53,830 bases of DNA from assembly GCA_964594115.1 (NCBI GenBank), contig CAZQLD010000007.1, positions 1 to 53,830 on the forward strand. The letters run 5' to 3'. A program made the position numbers and the translations under genes. The notes beneath the pieces are model-generated. The model saw only the letters and a list, made by a program, of their open reading frames with translations. It had not been told where the DNA came from and ran no database searches. The stretch comes from MFWN01 sp964594115. Lineage in GTDB: Archaea > Nanobdellota > Nanobdellia > Pacearchaeales > GW2011-AR1. The first letter of the stretch is position 1, and every line of letters begins with the position of its first letter. Positions 40,332-48,381 of this stretch are shown piece after piece.

Positions 40332-40474
40332 TTTCCTTCCTCTAAAATATCTATTTTGATTTTCACAAGCATCTGGGGTTTGAGATGTCCTGCCAGCACA
40401 CTTGGAATGACGATTACTGCCTGCTTTCCGTGCTTTGCAATTTTCTTTGTTATTATGTATGAGTTTTGTACCAT
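40328..40474 (-). CDS. short AbrB-like protein, first gene of the 9-kb operon
   Basis: A 48-residue protein. SYIITKKIAKHGKQAVIVIP is an AbrB-type hairpin and KIDILEEGK ends it. About 60 percent of positions match the AbrB protein at 31236. ATG 40474 lies about 20 bases after a GAATAATAAAT stretch that could be the TATA box, which suggests a leaderless mRNA. The stop codon overlaps the lipoprotein start. A regulator encoded at the head of its own operon is the simplest role. Confidence 0.75.
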   Translation of the reverse strand: MVQNSYIITKKIAKHGKQAVIVIPSVLAGHLKPQMLVKIKIDILEEGK

Positions 40475-40533
40475 TTTCCCATAGTCTTTGATTTATTATT
40501 CAAAAGTGACAAAAGAAAGAAATTAATATCTTT

Positions 40534-40560
40534 CTGATATTATTGATATCACTGATATTA
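40534..40560. repeat. three tandem 9-bp repeats in the divergent promoter region
   Basis: CTGATATTA, TTGATATCA and CTGATATTA follow one another without gaps. They lie between the leftward 9-kb operon and the rightward AbrB-PhoU gene. A 9-bp period places each unit on nearly the same helical face, as expected of an operator array for a small dimeric DNA-binding protein. Confidence 0.6.
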
Positions 40561-40571
40561 AAAATAGAAAA

Positions 40572-40581
40572 CCTTAAAAAC
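40572..40581 (+). promoter_or_regulatory. TATA box for the AbrB-PhoU gene of module B
   Basis: CCTTAAAAAC preceded by GAAAA, centred 26 bases before ATG 40602, giving a leaderless transcript. Confidence 0.5.
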
Positions 40582-40590
40582 CCCTAAATC

Positions 40591-40607
40591 TTCCATACAG
40601 TATGGAA
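40591..40607. promoter_or_regulatory. 17-bp perfect palindrome over the start codon of the AbrB-PhoU gene
   Basis: TTCCATAC-A-GTATGGAA has perfect 8-bp arms and a single central base. It covers the expected transcription start and ATG 40602 of a leaderless gene, so a protein bound here would block initiation. Autoregulation by the encoded AbrB domain is a natural hypothesis. Confidence 0.55.
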
Positions 40608-41510
40608 AGAAGACTCATAAAACAAGGAGGAGGAGGCTTTACTATCTACCTTCCAAAAAAATGGGTAGATAAAAAAGGCCTGCATGAAGGAGACATCGTA
40701 GATGTGAAAGAAATAGATAGTTCTTTGATAATTGGAAGTGAAATTAAAGGGAGAGAAGAGATTATAATAGAGATTAATGAAGAAAATAAAGAAGATATAG
40801 GAGCTATTCTTACACATGCGTATAGAAGAGGATTTAACAGAGTAATATTGAAGGGAGTGGATAGTGGGCTGGCAAGAAAAGCGAGGCAGGTAACAAAAGA
40901 TCTGCTTTTAGGTTTTGAAATAACAGGAAAATCTGAAAAAGAAGTAAAAATAGAAAATATTTCAGAGCCAACAGAACAAAAATATGATGTTATGTTAAGA
41001 AAGATTTTTTTGATAATAAAAGAGACTCAAAATATGATTATTGAAGATTTTCAGCATATTTATGAAAACTGGGATGAAATTGAAGAAATGAGAAAAAATC
41101 AGGATAAGTTTATATTATTTTGCAGAAGATTGCTAATAAAGGAAAAATATGAAAAAGAACCTGTTTTAGAGTGGGAGCTTCTAACTTTTTTAATGCATAT
41201 AGAGCATGCTTATTTTTATTTATATAAATATGCTAAAGAAAATAAAGTTAAGATAGATAAAAATGCTGTGGAGTTATTAAAAAAACTTGAAGAGCAATTT
41301 TCTCTGTATCAGGATGCGTATTTTCATAAAAACATAGAGAATTTGTATAAAATAATGAAGCAAAAGACAAAGTTCCAGTTTGGCAAGTGTTTAGAATTAA
41401 TTGAAAAATCAAAAGGTAAAAATGCAGTTATATCCTCTTATATTAGAGAATTATTCAGGTTGCAACAAATAGGATGCAGCCCTATTTTATCAAAGAATCT
41501 TTCATACTAG
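40602..41510 (+). CDS. AbrB-PhoU regulator, module B copy
   Basis: A 302-residue protein. ERRLIKQGGGGFTIYLPKKW, then GDIVDV, forms the N-terminal AbrB domain and a helical PhoU-like region follows (about 110-295), with ISEPTEQKYDVMLRKIF at its beginning. It is a paralogue of the protein at 28516 over its whole length. It ends one base before the convergent kinase gene, as in module A, where the two genes overlap. No phosphate transporter is adjacent, so sensing of a signal linked to the kinase is a better guess than phosphate control. Confidence 0.85.
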   Translation: MERRLIKQGGGGFTIYLPKKWVDKKGLHEGDIVDVKEIDSSLIIGSEIKGREEIIIEINEENKEDIGAILTHAYRRGFNRVILKGVDSGLARKARQVTKDLLLGFEITGKSEKEVKIENISEPTEQKYDVMLRKIFLIIKETQNMIIEDFQHIYENWDEIEEMRKNQDKFILFCRRLLIKEKYEKEPVLEWELLTFLMHIEHAYFYLYKYAKENKVKIDKNAVELLKKLEEQFSLYQDAYFHKNIENLYKIMKQKTKFQFGKCLELIEKSKGKNAVISSYIRELFRLQQIGCSPILSKNLSY

Positions 41511-43121
41511 CTATTTTTTAATTATCTCAAGAGTTTCTTTTATATTTTTTTGGTTTTCTATAAATCTCTGTTCTTGTTCTTTCCTTTTTTCTGCTTCTAT
41601 TCTTTCTTTCTGTTTTTTTGCTTCATATGATTCTCTTGCATTTTTCCAGTCATTTTCAAACTCTCTATATTTATCTGTTCTCATCCGTATCATAATCATA
41701 TCATGATAATTATGAGCTATTTGCCAAATTTCCCAATAAGCTTTAGAGCCCTTTTCTTCTAAAAATGGCTCTATTGTTTTATAATTGAAATCTGTATCAT
41801 TTTTATCCAGTTTAGCATCCATCATTGCTTCAAAAACACCATTGGGGTCAAAATAAGCAGCTAACCCGACTTTTCTGTCCTTGAATTTAAATAAAGCTGC
41901 TTCAAGTTTGCCATCTTCTGTAAAAATATCATAAGGATGGCTAAAAGCTATTCCTAAATCTTCTTTTCCTCTTCTCTGAAGATATAAATTAACTACCTCT
42001 CTTTTCTTTTTAGCTTCTGCATTTTCGTTAAGTTGCTCAACTTTATCTTCCAAAACACCAGTTGCTTTTTGAGTACTAATGAGGCCAGCTGTTGCACCTG
42101 CAAGTATAGTTGCAGCAGCTGCTATGCTTCCATATCTTTTTAGTCTTGAACGTAATGATGTTTTTTTATATTTTTTAATTGCTTTTTCTAAGCCATTTTT
42201 CATTTCTAAACCATTTTTATATCTTCTTACTGGATTTAGGGATAAGGATTTTTCCAAAAAACTTCTAAAAGCTCTTGGAACATTTTTTATTTTTTGGGAA
42301 AGTTCTCTTTGGTTTGTTTTAAACCCTTGATAAACTCTTTTTTTAGTGAGCATTTCATAGAATATAGAGCCTAGACTCCAAACATCTGCTCTTGAACTGG
42401 GCTCAGCATTTTCTTCAAAAACTTCAGGAGCTCTATAGTTTTTATCTCCATGAGGCCCCCTTTTACTTCCATTTCCTCCAATTGAAATGCAGGTAGTAGA
42501 ACCAAAATCACCTAAATAAGCTCTCCCATCGTTAATAAGGATGTTTGAAGGCTTGACATCGCTATGAGCCTCTCTATGTTCGTGTATGTAAGCAAGCGCC
42601 TCTGTAATATCTTTTATTATTTTTATATTTTCATCCAAGCTTAAACTATGCAACCTACTAGAAAGGTCTCCTTCTTCATAAACAGGCATAGCAATATACA
42701 TTTTTCCTTTTCTATCTCTTTCTATAATTCTTGGAACAACATGGCTATGAGCAGCATAAAGAGGAATCGCTTCTCTCCTCATAACATCTTCTTCTGTCCA
42801 TTTTCTGTCCTCCATTTGTTTTTTTGCTGTTTCATTAGGACTAAATATTTTTATAGCCCATTTTTGATCTCCCGCATCTATATATTCATCTACAATCCCC
42901 CAACAACCATACCCTAATTCTTTCCCAGTTGGCTTAAATGTATCGCTATCTATATACTCTGTAACTGCTCTTTCTCTTTGTTCCTTTATCGCGAAAAGAT
43001 TTTCTCTATTTTGAGTAAAAAATTTCCTTTTATATTCTCTATTCTTCTCTTTCATACCTCTTATAGCTGCATCTACAACAACTTCAGAACTTGCACCTAC
43101 TAAATATTTAAGATTACTCAT
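41511..43121 (-). CDS. membrane-anchored Ser/Thr protein kinase, module B
   Basis: A 536-residue kinase. The glycine loop is ELGYGCWGIV (68-77), Lys91 in WAIKIF binds ATP, HSDVKPSN (186-193) is the catalytic loop with Arg replaced by Ser, DFG is intact (205-207) and APE lies at 231-233. One hydrophobic segment (331-349, AAAATILAGATAGLI) follows, then about 185 extracytoplasmic residues ending in a charged coiled-coil. An extra N-terminal segment of about 65 residues precedes the kinase domain. It is homologous to the kinase at 29317 but the external domain differs in size and sequence. It overlaps the RHH gene by four bases. Confidence 0.9.
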   Translation of the reverse strand: MSNLKYLVGASSEVVVDAAIRGMKEKNREYKRKFFTQNRENLFAIKEQRERAVTEYIDSDTFKPTGKELGYGCWGIVDEYIDAGDQKWAIKIFSPNETAKKQMEDRKWTEEDVMRREAIPLYAAHSHVVPRIIERDRKGKMYIAMPVYEEGDLSSRLHSLSLDENIKIIKDITEALAYIHEHREAHSDVKPSNILINDGRAYLGDFGSTTCISIGGNGSKRGPHGDKNYRAPEVFEENAEPSSRADVWSLGSIFYEMLTKKRVYQGFKTNQRELSQKIKNVPRAFRSFLEKSLSLNPVRRYKNGLEMKNGLEKAIKKYKKTSLRSRLKRYGSIAAAATILAGATAGLISTQKATGVLEDKVEQLNENAEAKKKREVVNLYLQRRGKEDLGIAFSHPYDIFTEDGKLEAALFKFKDRKVGLAAYFDPNGVFEAMMDAKLDKNDTDFNYKTIEPFLEEKGSKAYWEIWQIAHNYHDMIMIRMRTDKYREFENDWKNARESYEAKKQKERIEAEKRKEQEQRFIENQKNIKETLEIIKK

Positions 43122-43261
43122 TTTCTATCCTCCAGAATTTCATTTAATGCAAATTCAAATGCATGACTTCTGTTTCTAAATTTTCTTTTTAAAATAGATT
43201 CATCTACCTTTGCTAGAGTTTCTTCATCAACTGAAACACTAATCTTGGATTTTTTTGCCAT
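43118..43261 (-). CDS. short ribbon-helix-helix protein before kinase B
   Basis: A 47-residue protein. KISVSVDEETLAKVDESI, then RKFRNRSHAFEFALNEIL, is a complete CopG/MetJ ribbon-helix-helix domain: one strand, then two helices. It takes the place of the AbrB protein in module A: a small DNA-binding protein translationally coupled (ATGA) to the kinase. It probably binds its own promoter region at 43262-43342. Confidence 0.8.
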   Translation of the reverse strand: MAKKSKISVSVDEETLAKVDESILKRKFRNRSHAFEFALNEILEDRK

Positions 43262-43300
43262 TTTTGTAATATTTTTACTTGGTAGCACTTAGTATGACTG

Positions 43301-43342
43301 CTTTATAAATCTTTCTATTTGTAGTTACTTTAGAGTGATAGT
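43301..43342 (-). promoter_or_regulatory. 42-bp conserved promoter element, copy 2
   Basis: Identical to 31461-31502 at 38 of 42 positions, including the TTTATAAAG TATA part and the upstream ATCAC half. It starts 40 bases before ATG 43261, the same distance as copy 1 from ATG 31421. Confidence 0.7.
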
Positions 43343-43400
43343 ATAATTAAGAAAATAATTTAAATGATTAAAAATTATTTATTTGAGAAAAAGCGGTAAA

Positions 43401-44255
43401 ATGAAAATAATAAAACAAGTGAGAGCTCCTGTTAGGATTGATTTTGCAGGAGGCACAACAGATATTTATCCATTTACTCACTTATATGGCGGAGCTATTT
43501 TAAATGCAGCAATTAGTAGGTATGTTGTTGGAAGAATAGTTAAAACAGACCAAGAGGTGGGATTAGAGTATCATGGGGCTATACCAACATCTTCTGGATT
43601 GGGCACTTCAGGAGTAATGAATCTCGTCTGGCTGGCTTTGATTTCTGAAAAAAATAAATTCAACAGAAGAGACAAGCTGGAATTGGCTGAAAAAGTCTAT
43701 AAATTAGAGCAGAGTCTTGGTGGTGTTGGAGGAAAACAAGACCAGTATGCCTCTGCTCTTGGAGGAATTAATTTTTTAGAATTTAAAAATGATAAAGTAG
43801 AAATAACTCAGTTAAAATTACCAAAAAGTTTTATAAAAGAACTTGAAAGCAATTTAGTTTTAGTTTATACTGGAAAACCACATCTAGCTACAAATTCTAA
43901 CAGAAATATGATGGATAATCTGAAACAAGGTAAAAACAATGAGAATCTCATAAAAATAAAAAATATCGCTATAGAGATGAAAGAGGCTCTTGTTAAAAAG
44001 AACTTACAGAGATTTGCTGAGCTATTAAATCATGAAACAGAAGAAAGAAAAAAACTGCATAGCTCAACTGTTCCTGCTTTTGTAAGAAGAATTATCACAA
44101 AAGGTTTGAAAAATGGGGCTTTTGCTGCTAAGGTTTGCGGCTCTGGAAACGGGGGAAGCATTTTGTTTTTTGGAGATAAAGAAAAGTTAAAACAGATTTT
44201 TAAAAGAAAAGTAATTGATTTTAAGTTTGATTTTAAAGGATTGCATAAATTATAA
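43401..44255 (+). CDS. GHMP kinase, HddA-like sugar kinase
   Basis: A 284-residue GHMP kinase. ATG 43401 is chosen over an upstream TTG because it lies 25 bases from a TATA-like AATTATTTAT (43373-43382). RAPVRIDFAGGTTDI (near the N-terminus) is the substrate motif, PTSSGLGTSGVMN is the ATP loop, GGVGGKQDQYASALGG follows and VCGSGNGGS near the C-terminus is motif 3. The best match in style is D-glycero-D-manno-heptose 7-phosphate kinase or a related sugar 1-kinase. It could supply activated sugars for the glycosyltransferases downstream. Confidence 0.87.
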   Translation: MKIIKQVRAPVRIDFAGGTTDIYPFTHLYGGAILNAAISRYVVGRIVKTDQEVGLEYHGAIPTSSGLGTSGVMNLVWLALISEKNKFNRRDKLELAEKVYKLEQSLGGVGGKQDQYASALGGINFLEFKNDKVEITQLKLPKSFIKELESNLVLVYTGKPHLATNSNRNMMDNLKQGKNNENLIKIKNIAIEMKEALVKKNLQRFAELLNHETEERKKLHSSTVPAFVRRIITKGLKNGAFAAKVCGSGNGGSILFFGDKEKLKQIFKRKVIDFKFDFKGLHKL

Positions 44256-44266
44256 ATTTTATAATA

Positions 44267-44830
44267 TCAACAATTAACAAAAATAGGAGATTTCTCAAGC
44301 TCTTTGAACTTCTTGACATTGCCAGCTTTTGCAAAGCATGTTTCAATTAATATATTTACTACCTTTTCTAAATTTTTCGCATCTTTCTTAAAACTGTCAA
44401 AATCCCTGAATGTTCTTGATATTGCTCCAAAAGAGCCTAAGCTAATTAATCTTTCTCTTATATTTGAATCTGGTTCAAAGATAGATATATACTTTTGATT
44501 GTTGCCATCTAAAATATATGCTTCTCCATCTGGTCCCAGTTCAGACCATTTATCTCCAAATTTTTCTCTTAATGGTTCAGAAAGATTTTCAAAAATATAA
44601 GCTTCTTTTGCTAATAATGAAAAATGAACTGAGTAAACAGTTCTCCTTCTTTTGAAATTAAGTTCTCCTTGTTTTAAAGGCAAAGAAAGTGGAGCTGAAG
44701 GGTATTCAATAAATCTTTCAGAAGCTTCTGGGCAATTTTCTATTGATGTTTCACAATCGTATAACCCTGTTTCACAAGGAAAGAGTAAATCAGCATAAGC
44801 GATATTTAAATGTCCAAATATGACACCCAT
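44267..44830 (-). CDS. hypothetical protein
   Basis: A 187-residue soluble protein that I do not recognise. The N-terminal half holds four cysteines (PCETGLYDCETSIENC between about 18 and 33, plus others later), the middle is charged (GELNFKRRRTVYSVHFSLL) and the C-terminus is helical. ATG 44830 lies 26 bases from a TTTATAAAT box (44851-44860), fitting a leaderless transcript. Convergent with the GHMP kinase gene. Confidence 0.6.
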   Translation of the reverse strand: MGVIFGHLNIAYADLLFPCETGLYDCETSIENCPEASERFIEYPSAPLSLPLKQGELNFKRRRTVYSVHFSLLAKEAYIFENLSEPLREKFGDKWSELGPDGEAYILDGNNQKYISIFEPDSNIRERLISLGSFGAISRTFRDFDSFKKDAKNLEKVVNILIETCFAKAGNVKKFKELEKSPIFVNC

Positions 44831-44875
44831 AAATAGCTTAGAGTTAGGATATTTATAAATATTTATGTAATGAAT

Positions 44876-46012
44876 TCACCAGAACTCTTCATAGATTTTA
44901 AATGTTTTTTTTGCTATAATGCTCCAGCCACTGGTTTTTTTAACATAGTTTAAAGCATTTTTAGAGTATTTTTCTCTGAGCTTTTTGTTTTTTAGGAGTT
45001 TTATTATTGCTTTATAAAACTTCTTTTTGTCTTTAACAGCAATTCCTGCTTTGCTGTTTCTTATTTCTGCTCCTAACCCCTCAATATCTGTGACTATTGA
45101 AGGAGCACCAACAGAAAATCCGTGAGCTAAAACACCTGATTGGCTTTCTTGCTTATAAGGCAGAATATGGACATCAAAACTTTTTAATCTTCTGTAAAAT
45201 TCCATTCCACTATAATTTCTTACAGCAAACTCTATATTCTGGCTGACCGGACTTTTCATGATTTCTTCTAAAACCTTATCTATATAGTCTCTTGTCTCCA
45301 TAACTACTTCTGGTTTTAGTTCAAGGGCAAGGATAGCATTTGGAACTTTTCTAACTACTTTAGGCCATTGCCTTATTAATGTCCTGAACCCTTTTCTTTC
45401 GCTTGCTAATCCAGCAGTGCCCACAACTAAGTCCTCATCTGTATAGCCGAATCCGTTTCTTACTTCTTTTCTGTTTAATTTTATATCTTCTCTTGAGCCG
45501 TGTGGTAAAACATAAACGTTTTGTGGCTCCCATCCTATATTCTTTTTTAAAGCTTTTTTTTGATAGTCTTCATGCAAAATTCCTGCATCAAGCTTTTTTA
45601 GAGTTTTACTAACAAAATTAGCGAAATTAGGACTTAATTTTTCATAAACACTATGATATGTCATCACAACAGGAAATTTCTCTTTTTTTATCATTTTGAT
45701 TAATTCAATAACTCTTTTGTTATTATCTCCATAAGTCTCGTATAAGCCGTATTCATGCTGGATGTGAACAATATCTGGTTTTATTTTTTTTATTGCTCTT
45801 AGGACTTTATAATGCCATCTTTTATCTTTTTTATTGTCAATTATTGGATAGTCTGCTTTTTTTGCATCAGTATGAGCTATAATTTTAAAAGAAACTTTTT
45901 TCCTGGTTTTTTTAGCATATTCTTTTAAAGCAGAAATATAATGTGAAGAATAGTAAGCTATCCCGCATGAGCGGGGCAAGTAACTGCTTATCCACACCAC
46001 TTTTTTTACCAT
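44876..46012 (-). CDS. GT4 family glycosyltransferase
   Basis: A 378-residue GT-B glycosyltransferase. RSCGIAYYSSHY opens the acceptor domain, IVHIQHEYGLY (about 88-98) is a family signature shared with the neighbour at 46060, and the donor half has GTAGLASERKGFRTLI, IEFAVRNYSG and SGVLAHGFSVGAPSIVTDIEGLG. The usual first Glu of E-x7-E is weak here (QSGVLAHGFS), so the acceptor or donor site may differ. No membrane segment; cytoplasmic face. It follows the fused glycosyltransferase gene after 47 bases. Confidence 0.85.
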   Translation of the reverse strand: MVKKVVWISSYLPRSCGIAYYSSHYISALKEYAKKTRKKVSFKIIAHTDAKKADYPIIDNKKDKRWHYKVLRAIKKIKPDIVHIQHEYGLYETYGDNNKRVIELIKMIKKEKFPVVMTYHSVYEKLSPNFANFVSKTLKKLDAGILHEDYQKKALKKNIGWEPQNVYVLPHGSREDIKLNRKEVRNGFGYTDEDLVVGTAGLASERKGFRTLIRQWPKVVRKVPNAILALELKPEVVMETRDYIDKVLEEIMKSPVSQNIEFAVRNYSGMEFYRRLKSFDVHILPYKQESQSGVLAHGFSVGAPSIVTDIEGLGAEIRNSKAGIAVKDKKKFYKAIIKLLKNKKLREKYSKNALNYVKKTSGWSIIAKKTFKIYEEFW

Positions 46013-46059
46013 TTTAAAAATAGAAAAACCTTATTTAAATATTTTAGGGTTTTAAGAAT

Positions 46060-48303
46060 TTACTTGTTTTTGTTTCTTTTAGTCTCTTCCAACATTAATC
46101 TTGCTATAAGGTATGATGCTGTTGATTCTGCTCCTTTATTTAAATTTAAGGTATTCTCTGATAACCCGTCATAACATCCACCTGTTGCTTCATCATAAAC
46201 CATTTGTTTTAAATGGTTTTTTCCTAAAAACCAATTAAATGCTAAAACTGCTTTATTGTAATATTCTTTATCTTTTGTAATAGAATAAGCAGTCAAAAGG
46301 GTCTGAACCATACAAGAAGTATCTAGTGGTTGCTGGTCAAAAAAAGACCTTTTGCCTTTTCTATTATACCATCCATTTTGCCCTACTGGCGATAGCTGAT
46401 TATCAATAAAAACAAGCTCTGATAAGAATTTTAAGGTTTTTTGAGCAATCTTCAGATATTTTTCATTTTTTGTTATTTCATATGCTAAAAAAAGTGCTTC
46501 TGGAAGTTTTGAATTTGAGTAAGTTAGATAACTTTCAAACCAATGCCACTCTTTTGACGATTCAGCGTCATATGAATCAAGTAAAAAATTTGCCAGTTTT
46601 CTTATTTTTAAAAAACTTTTTTTATCTTGGTACCTTGTATAGTGATGATAAAGGCCAATTATCGAAAATGCCTTTGCTCTAGGTGACTCTAATTTTCCAA
46701 TTAAGTTATAAGCGCAATTAAAGATTTTTTCTGCTTGTTCTAGAATCTTTGGACTATCTTGTTTAGCAATGGCGTATCCCAAAGACCATATTGCTCTTCC
46801 AAAAGCATCTTCACTGCAAGGGTCTAGAACTGCATTTTCATTGTGGTGATTATTTGTAAAGTTTCCATCTTTTCCTTGCGTATGCTCTAGGAAATTCAAG
46901 TAAATCCTGATCAGATTTAAAGAGTATTTTGACTTAAAGAGGTTATGATGGAGTGTAGCTGCGATTAATGCTCTTGCGTTATCATCTACTGTATAACCTG
47001 AGCTTTTGTCAGGTCCAGAAAATTTTGAGAACTGTATACATCCAAAATCATCTGTTAGGGTCCTTAAATAATCTAATTTTATAGCTGGGAATTTATCAGT
47101 AGTATCTGCTCTTAATTTAGTCACTTTGTTGAAAATATTTAGGTAGCGAGAGGCTACATTAGGCCAGGTCATTGATCTTCCTAAAAAATAAGCATTTTTT
47201 TCTATTTGACTTCTTAGTTCATCATCAGACAGTATTTTGTCTATAGCTTTAGTAAAAGAATCAGGATTTCTGAAATTAGCTAAGAGCCCTCTTTCTTGAG
47301 ATAAGATTTCTTTTGCATATGTACTTGAGGTAGAGACTATTGCTTTCCCACATCCTAAAGCATAAGAAAGAGTTCCAGAAACTATCTGATGCTTGTCAAG
47401 GTTAGTGCATATATAGATATCTGTTGCAAGAAGGTAGTGTATTATTTCCTGTAAGCTTAAATATTTATTATAAAATTTAACATTATTTTTTAATTTAAGT
47501 TCTGCAACAAGTTTGATAAGCTCTTTTCTGTATTCTTCTCCTTCTCTTTCTCTTACTACTGGATGGGTCTCTCCTATAACTAAGTAAAGAAGATTTGGAT
47601 ATTTTTTAACTAGTGAAGGAAGAGCTTTAATCATATACTCTATTCCCTTGCCCCTACTTAATAAACCAAAAGTGGATAGAACTATTTTATTATCTAATTT
47701 TAATTTCTTTTTATAGAAGTTAGGTGAACGAAAAGACGTATTAGGTATTCCATGAGGTATAACATGAATTTTATCCTTGTTTACTCCATAATCTTTATGA
47801 AGTATGTCAACTGCAATATTTGCCATTACTATTACTGCTGAACACTTGGAACAGATAAATCTTACTACTTTTCTTCTTATGTCGTCGGGTTTTGATAAAA
47901 CACTATGAAAAGTGACTACAACTGGTTTTTTAATTGTTTCTAAAAAAGGAATTAAGTAACTTCCATAATTTCCTCCAAATAATCCAAATTCATGCTGTAT
48001 GCAGACTAGTTTAATACTTTTTGAATTGTTTATTTTTTTTGCAATATTTATGTATTCTTCAATATCCTGCTTGTTAAGCTGTGTAAGCACCTTATTACCG
48101 TAATTATAGAAATCTGTTTCATCATTTAGGGCTATCACCCTGCTTTTTAATTTTGGATTCCATTTCTTATCCATGGCAAAGACTAGGTCTTTTGTAAAAG
48201 TGGCTATTCCACACTCTTTTGGAGGGAAATTGCTGAGAAAACATATTTTAGAATGATTAAGACTCTCGCTCAGATCCCCTTCTTCTCCATCTTCTTTTTC
48301 CAT
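46060..48303 (-). CDS. GT4 glycosyltransferase fused to a six-hairpin domain
   Basis: A 747-residue fusion. Residues about 18-395 are a GT4 transferase (FPPKECGIATFTKDL, VCIQHEFGLFGGNYG, GLLSRGKGIEYMI, SGTLSYALGCGKAIVSTS). Residues about 400-747 are an (alpha/alpha)6-type domain with repeated helical hairpins (SSGYTVDDNARALIA, FGRAIWSLGYAIA, GCYDGLSENTLNLNKGAESTASYL) that resembles glycosidase or trehalose/mannan-associated proteins. In similar fusions the second part may act on or sense the product glycan. Both domains look intact. An acidic tail precedes the first domain. It shares HEFGLF/HEYGLY with the next gene. Confidence 0.83.
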   Translation of the reverse strand: MEKEDGEEGDLSESLNHSKICFLSNFPPKECGIATFTKDLVFAMDKKWNPKLKSRVIALNDETDFYNYGNKVLTQLNKQDIEEYINIAKKINNSKSIKLVCIQHEFGLFGGNYGSYLIPFLETIKKPVVVTFHSVLSKPDDIRRKVVRFICSKCSAVIVMANIAVDILHKDYGVNKDKIHVIPHGIPNTSFRSPNFYKKKLKLDNKIVLSTFGLLSRGKGIEYMIKALPSLVKKYPNLLYLVIGETHPVVREREGEEYRKELIKLVAELKLKNNVKFYNKYLSLQEIIHYLLATDIYICTNLDKHQIVSGTLSYALGCGKAIVSTSSTYAKEILSQERGLLANFRNPDSFTKAIDKILSDDELRSQIEKNAYFLGRSMTWPNVASRYLNIFNKVTKLRADTTDKFPAIKLDYLRTLTDDFGCIQFSKFSGPDKSSGYTVDDNARALIAATLHHNLFKSKYSLNLIRIYLNFLEHTQGKDGNFTNNHHNENAVLDPCSEDAFGRAIWSLGYAIAKQDSPKILEQAEKIFNCAYNLIGKLESPRAKAFSIIGLYHHYTRYQDKKSFLKIRKLANFLLDSYDAESSKEWHWFESYLTYSNSKLPEALFLAYEITKNEKYLKIAQKTLKFLSELVFIDNQLSPVGQNGWYNRKGKRSFFDQQPLDTSCMVQTLLTAYSITKDKEYYNKAVLAFNWFLGKNHLKQMVYDEATGGCYDGLSENTLNLNKGAESTASYLIARLMLEETKRNKNK

Positions 48304-48381
48304 TTTTTTGTTACCAAAATAAGAAAATATTGATTTAAAAACTCTTCTTTTTTTTGTCTATTTTTGGAGTAGTAAAAAAAA

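Noticed and set aside
40484..40513. Fourth copy of the 42-bp promoter element
   Set aside because: The core AAAAGTGACAAA matches, but the downstream TATA spacing would fall inside the first gene of the operon.
28516..41510. Phosphate transport operon suggested by the PhoU-like proteins
   Set aside because: No PstSCAB or other phosphate transporter gene lies near either copy; the partner in both cases is a Ser/Thr kinase.
29317..43121. Classical MoxR-VWA-PP2C-kinase conflict (Ter-like) system
   Set aside because: No PP2C phosphatase, TerD-like protein or effector domain is visible, and the barrel lipoproteins do not fit. Kept only as an alternative.
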